10,682 nt of DNA. Origin: Bin87 sp034421995. Its GTDB lineage: Bacteria; Chloroflexota; Dehalococcoidia; Lucifugimonadales; UBA3495. A program made the position numbers and the translations under genes. Under the pieces are notes generated by a model that was not told the origin of the DNA, did no database searches, and worked only from the letters and a program-made list of their open reading frames with translations. Of the stretch, positions 7,738-10,682 are shown piece by piece (position 1 is the stretch's first letter; every line of letters starts with the position of its first letter). The stretch lies in NCBI GenBank assembly GCA_034421995.1, contig DAOUJY010000166.1, positions 1 to 10,682 on the forward strand, written 5' to 3'.

Positions 7738-9308
7738 ATGACCACCATCCGCAACATCGTCGACGAAATGCGCCAGGGCACCGCCTACTGCGATTACTGG
7801 CAGCGCGACTGGTCGTGGACCAAGGCCCACATCGCCACCCTGTGGGACTCCCTGTTCAAGGGCCATCCCATCGGGCTTTTCACCTTCTGGGAACAGGAAA
7901 CGCCCGAGGGACAGATCCACAAGCTCATCGTCGACGGCCAGCAGCGCCTGCTCAGCATCTACACCGCCATGGAAAACGCGATGCCGCCCACCATGCTGCC
8001 CAACGCGCCCACTCCACCCCTGGGCCTGCACGTCAACATCCTCAACGGCAACTTCCGTTTCCACACGCCGATGATGGACAACCGCCCCCACCAGTATAGT
8101 GGATGCCGGTCTGTGACGTCATCAGCGACGACGCCAACAAGCTGGACGCCATGGAGAAGGAACTGCGGCCCAGACGGACCAACAAGGAATGGCGGCAATA
8201 CCTCCGCAACATCCGCGCCATTCAGAACATCGCCGACCGGCAGATCATGGTCTCGACCATAGACCCCGAGATGAAACTCGAGGCGGTCCTCGAACTCTTC
8301 GCCCGCATGCAGAACAACGGCCGGAAGGTCACGTTGGACGACATCGAGACCATGTGGGTTTCCCCCAAATGGCCCGAGGCGCGCTCAACCATTCACGACA
8401 TGATCGAACGGTGGCAGGACACCCCGCTGCAGAAGGTGGTCACCAAGTCGAACATCATCAGGGTGGTGGGCATCCTGCTCAACGGCCGCCAGCAACGCCA
8501 CGGCCTGAGCCGCGCCAACCCATCGACGGAGCAGCTCAAACGCGCCTTCGCCGAAGCTGACCAATACTTCAGCGTCATAGGTGCCGCCATGGAGCGCCAG
8601 CTGGGCATCCGCAGCAAGAACACCTTCCGCACCGTGGCGCCCATCTCGGTGCTGGCCCGCTGCCTGCAGACCCACGGTGGCGACTTCCCGACGCCGGAGG
8701 ACGAGGCCAAAGGCATGACCTACCTGCTGACCACCACCCCGCGCGGATACCGCGGCGGCTCATCGGCCAGTTCCGTTAACCAGGAACTGGACGCCCTGAA
8801 CTCCCAGGACCCTTGGCGCGAGCTTCGGAATATCTCCGATGCGCGCCACGGGCCCAGCCTGACCGAACCGACCCGGTTCGATTACCAGACGAGAGCTCCC
8901 AACCCTCACCACATCCTGGTGCAGGCACTACGCATGCGACCCACGTGCCGAGACTGGGTCACGGGCCAACCGCTGCGCGACATCGACCCCAGCGAGTTGG
9001 TGGAGCACCACCTCTTCGACTGGACTGCGCTTCCCGACCCCGACCAGTACCACTGCCTCGCCAACACCGTACTCGTCAGCGCCACCACGGCGAAGAGCAT
9101 CAAGGCCCACCGTTCGCCGGACCAGTACCTGCACAAGATTTCGGCGCAGATGCCGGGCATCCTCCGTCAGCAGCAAATTCCCGACGACCCGGAGCTGCGG
9201 ACGCCGCAGAATTTCCACAAGCTGGCGGCGGCGCGCACGGCCATGATCGCCGACGAAGCCACCGACCTGGTCAGCGCCCTGCAGCAGGGCTGCTACGTCG
9301 CCGCCTGA
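7738..9308 (+). pseudogene. DUF262 (GmrS-like) protein with HNH-like C-terminus, broken by a frame shift
   Basis: DUF262 proteins have a ParB-like nucleotide-binding N-terminus and occur in GmrSD-type restriction enzymes and other defence proteins. ATG at 7738 follows TAAGGAG (7723-7729). The N-terminal part shows YWQRDWSWTKAHIATLWDSL (residues 20-39) and the signature IVDGQQRLLSIY (64-75). Near 8095-8100 the frame changes by one deleted base (or two added): HQY in frame 1 continues as WMPVCDVISDD in the second frame, open from 8100. That frame carries LELFARMQNNGRKVTLDDIE, typical of the DUF262 core. Near the end it has EHHLFDW followed by LANTVLVSATTAKSIKAH and PDQYL, which resembles the DUF1524/HNH module (HHIFP...NLVLL...TNR..I) but with Ala-Lys where an Asn is usual. 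Total length is about 523 aa, normal for a stand-alone DUF262 protein. The stop is TGA at 9306. Without repair only about 175 N-terminal residues are made. Confidence 0.8.
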
Positions 9309-9513
9309 AGGAAGCACTGCCTGTTCAGCAATGGCCCTCGCCAGACCGAAACAACCAACGCTACGGGCCGGAGCGGGAATTCCGCCGCCGATGACAGCCG
9401 GACACGCCCTGAAACACCCGAGGGTAACCCAAGTGCCAGAAAGGCCGTAGAACGAGCCCGAGGCTGTTCCAAGGCAACACCACCGACGACGCCAGCAAAA
9501 AGGATGGCGGAAC
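9309..9513. other. Intergenic stretch, no supported gene
   Basis: Only a 39-codon ATG frame (9331-9450) without an RBS is present, and no structure of note. After its TAG the same frame runs on into the HTH-like frame starting at 9514. Confidence 0.4.
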
Positions 9514-9711
9514 GTGATGCTCCGCCGCCCGGACCTTGTTGGGTTTCAACCCGCTCCCGTTACGGGATCACTGGGCCCGCGTAACCGCCATCTTCTTCCT
9601 CGCACGGAACCCCAACGCCGGCCTGACGCCAGTCGTCAACACCCATCCGTAAACTTCGGCGTGTCCGTCGTGACCATCGACCGCGACCTGGCGAAGATCC
9701 GCAACGCCAAA
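9514..9711 (+). pseudogene. Broken HTH-like small reading frame
   Basis: No single frame is intact, but joining three pieces gives a sensible small protein. GTG/ATG at 9514/9517, with AAGGA at 9500-9504, reads MLRRPDLVGF. Dropping one T near 9545 continues as NPLPLRDHWARVTAIFFLARN and then PNAGLTPVVNTHP. After a one-base loss near 9650 it reads NFGVSVVTIDRDLAKIR. The last piece resembles the recognition helix of helix-turn-helix domains (xxGVSxxTIxRDLxxLR). The start codons sit in the loop of a 6-bp hairpin, GGCGGA (9506-9511) with TCCGCC (9521-9526). The family match is pattern-based; the product would be a DNA-binding remnant of unknown role. Confidence 0.35.
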
Positions 9712-9759
9712 TCAACCCCCTCCGCTGACCACTCCCCACGGCACCGCAACAGGGAGCTA

Positions 9760-9779
9760 ACATACCATAACAGGGTTAA
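9760..9779. repeat. 20-bp direct repeat, copy 1
   Basis: The sequence ACATACCATAACAGGGTTAA is identical to the copy at 9970-9989, same orientation, with starts exactly 210 bp apart. No further copy was seen in the window. Confidence 0.85.
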
Positions 9780-9948
9780 AGGGCCCACACCCCCGCTCGG
9801 AGCAACCAGCAGTGGCCGCGTTTGCTTCAGCCGCAGTTCAGCCAGCGGACTCTGGAAACTTCCCAGCCGACAGCCGGCCACGCAGGAACCAAAGCGACAC
9901 GTGCGGGAAATCCAAACCGCCTCCGCCAGCGGGTGTGACCACCGTCAT

Positions 9949-9968
9949 CCCCCGCCACCCTGCGGGGG
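9949..9968. repeat. GC-rich hairpin directly before repeat copy 2
   Basis: CCCCCGC (9949-9955) and GCGGGGG (9962-9968) form a 7-bp stem with a 6-nt loop, ending one base before the second direct repeat. It has no following T-run, so it is not a standard terminator on the + strand. Confidence 0.5.
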
Positions 9969-9969
9969 G

Positions 9970-9989
9970 ACATACCATAACAGGGTTAA
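9970..9989. repeat. 20-bp direct repeat, copy 2
   Basis: Identical to copy 1 at 9760-9779. It lies 52 bp upstream of the folded leader of the IS1380 transposase. It could be a dispersed repeat, an operator or the edge of a small mobile element; the sequence does not decide this. Confidence 0.85.
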
Positions 9990-10041
9990 GCCCCAATCCA
10001 CCGAAAGGATGAGTATGGTGGCGCGCTGAAGGGATGAGAAA

Positions 10042-10103
10042 GTGCTCCCGGCTTCGGGGATAATGGTTTTTGTCACAGAAAACCAACCCGAAACGAGGAG
10101 CAC
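10042..10103 (+). promoter_or_regulatory. Imperfect long hairpin hiding the transposase RBS
   Basis: Three nested pairings are visible: GTGCTCC (10042-10048) with GGAGCAC (10097-10103), TTCGGG (10053-10058) with CCCGAA (10087-10092), and GGTTTT (10065-10070) with AAAACC (10079-10084). The RBS GAGGAG (10095-10100) of the transposase lies in the outer stem. Insertion sequences such as IS10 and IS50 use such structures to block translation from read-through transcripts; applying this here is inference. Confidence 0.5.
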
Positions 10104-10573
10104 CCAGCGGATGCTACCACTCAACCAGCCCGACCGCATCGAAATCGCGTTTGATGAACGCCGCCTGGTGGCCAACGCTGGGCTGCTACTGCCGGTCACC
10201 CTGGCCCATCATCTGGGACTGGGCGAGTTGGTGGACCGCCATGTCGATCTGGGAGATGCGCCGGGTCGGGCCAATGGTGGAGACAAGCTGCTGACGTTGG
10301 TAGCCTCGGCGCTGGCCGGTGGGGACTGCATTGATGATGCCGACGCGCTGCGCGCTGGCGAAACCGAGCAGGTGTTGGGCTGTGCGGTCAAGGCGCCGTC
10401 CACCCTGGGGACCTTCCTGAGGAGTTTCCAGTGGGGACACGCGCGTCAACTGGATCGGGTGAGCCGTGAAGTGCTGGCCCGAGCCTGGGGTACAGGAGCC
10501 GGTCCTGGCGAGGAACCGTTGACCATCGACCTGGACTCCACCATCTGTGAGACCTACGGACTGTGCAAAGACT
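10042..10573 (+). mobile_element. 5' part of an IS1380-family element
   Basis: The extent covers the folded leader and the truncated transposase frame. The true left terminal inverted repeat could not be identified, so the left border is a minimum estimate. The right side ends abruptly within the transposase, where a second element appears to begin. Confidence 0.6.
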
Positions 10574-10575
10574 AG
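10111..10575 (+). pseudogene. IS1380-family transposase, truncated after about 154 residues
   Basis: ATG at 10111 follows GAGGAG (10095-10100). The protein reads like the N-terminal third of IS1380-family DDE transposases: LVANAGLLLPVTLAHHLGL, VDLGDAPGRANGGDKLLTLV, GGDCIDDADALRAG, APSTLGTFLRSFQWGH. It ends with EPLTIDLDSTICETYGL, which contains the first catalytic Asp. Members of the family continue with GLAKEGA..GYHPLLA, but here the frame reads GLCKD and stops at TAG (10573-10575). The following AT-richer DNA (ACGCATTTTTAGAAAAGTAAAAGG) is unrelated. The rest of the DDE domain is missing, so no active enzyme is made from this copy. The break is explained by insertion of another element at about 10570-10575. 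Confidence 0.85.
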
Positions 10576-10682
10576 GCTTTACGCATTTTTAGAAAAGTAA
10601 AAGGACAGGGTAAGCTGGCCTGACCCAAATTCCACTAAAGGCCCAGCCATGCTCACCCTGCCCGATGCCATTGTACCGATCC
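10574..10682 (+). mobile_element. Left end of a second insertion sequence (runs off the window)
   Basis: Composition changes sharply at about 10574 to an AT-richer leader, then a new reading frame begins at 10649. This is what is expected when one IS has landed inside the IS1380 transposase. The right end and any target-site duplication are outside the window. Confidence 0.5.
10649..10682 (+). CDS. Partial transposase start, IS701-like (DDE)
   Basis: Only 11 codons are visible: MLTLPDAIVPI. This resembles the opening of a widespread group of DDE transposases (IS701-like), which start MLxLPxxIxxxLxPFAPLF. The upstream AAAGGCCC is a weak RBS candidate. The call rests on a short N-terminus and on the abrupt break in the IS1380 gene just before it. 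Confidence 0.45.
   Translation, partial: MLTLPDAIVPI

Noticed and set aside
9331..9450. 39-codon ATG frame after the DUF262 gene
   Set aside because: No RBS, proline-rich, no homology recognised; probably chance.
9760..9989. CRISPR array
   Set aside because: Only two repeats 210 bp apart; the spacing is far too long for spacers and no cas genes are present.

Overview
The window is GC-rich bacterial accessory DNA. The codon bias toward G/C in third positions, an imuB-dnaE2 mutagenesis cassette, a LexA box of the GAAC-N4-GTTC type (Gram-positive/actinobacterial/chloroflexal style) and IS1380-type transposase sequence point to Actinomycetota or Chloroflexota. This is inference from style; nothing in the window fixes the phylum.

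Layout. (1) 68-828, + strand: a 77-aa unknown protein followed by a HEPN-like helical protein, ending in a hairpin terminator at 876-896. (2) 1112-5705, - strand: the SOS mutagenesis cassette imuB-dnaE2, with one base between the two genes. (3) 5706-5845: a short divergent promoter region with a LexA-type box close to imuB and a perfect inverted repeat. (4) 5846-6524, + strand: an SRAP/YedK (HMCES-type) abasic-site protein. (5) 6668-7039: an unrecognised 123-aa helical protein. (6) 7040-7737: mostly non-coding, with a possible decayed ORF and a clear intrinsic terminator. (7) 7738-9308, + strand: a DUF262 protein (GmrS-like 'DGQQR' motif) with an HNH-like C-terminus. (8) 9309-10041: no intact gene, a broken HTH-like reading frame and two copies of an exact 20-bp direct repeat. 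(9) 10042-10682: the 5' part of an IS1380-family transposase, cut off by what looks like the left end of a second insertion sequence whose transposase starts at 10649.

The dominant feature is gene breakage. Reading the proteins against their families, I place single-base frame shifts in imuB (two), dnaE2 (one, plus an in-frame TAG), the SRAP gene (one), the DUF262 gene (one) and the HTH-like frame (two). Most are +1 shifts and several lengthen a short homopolymer by one base. Conserved motifs are otherwise intact on both sides of each break. That fits very recent pseudogenisation or sequencing/assembly indels, and the sequence alone cannot tell these apart.

Functionally, imuB, dnaE2 and the SRAP gene belong together: translesion synthesis plus protection of abasic sites, arranged divergently around one LexA-type operator. 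The DUF262 and HEPN-like genes are families often found in defence or conflict islands, and the flanking insertion sequences agree with an accessory region. I did not find a convincing wholly new system.
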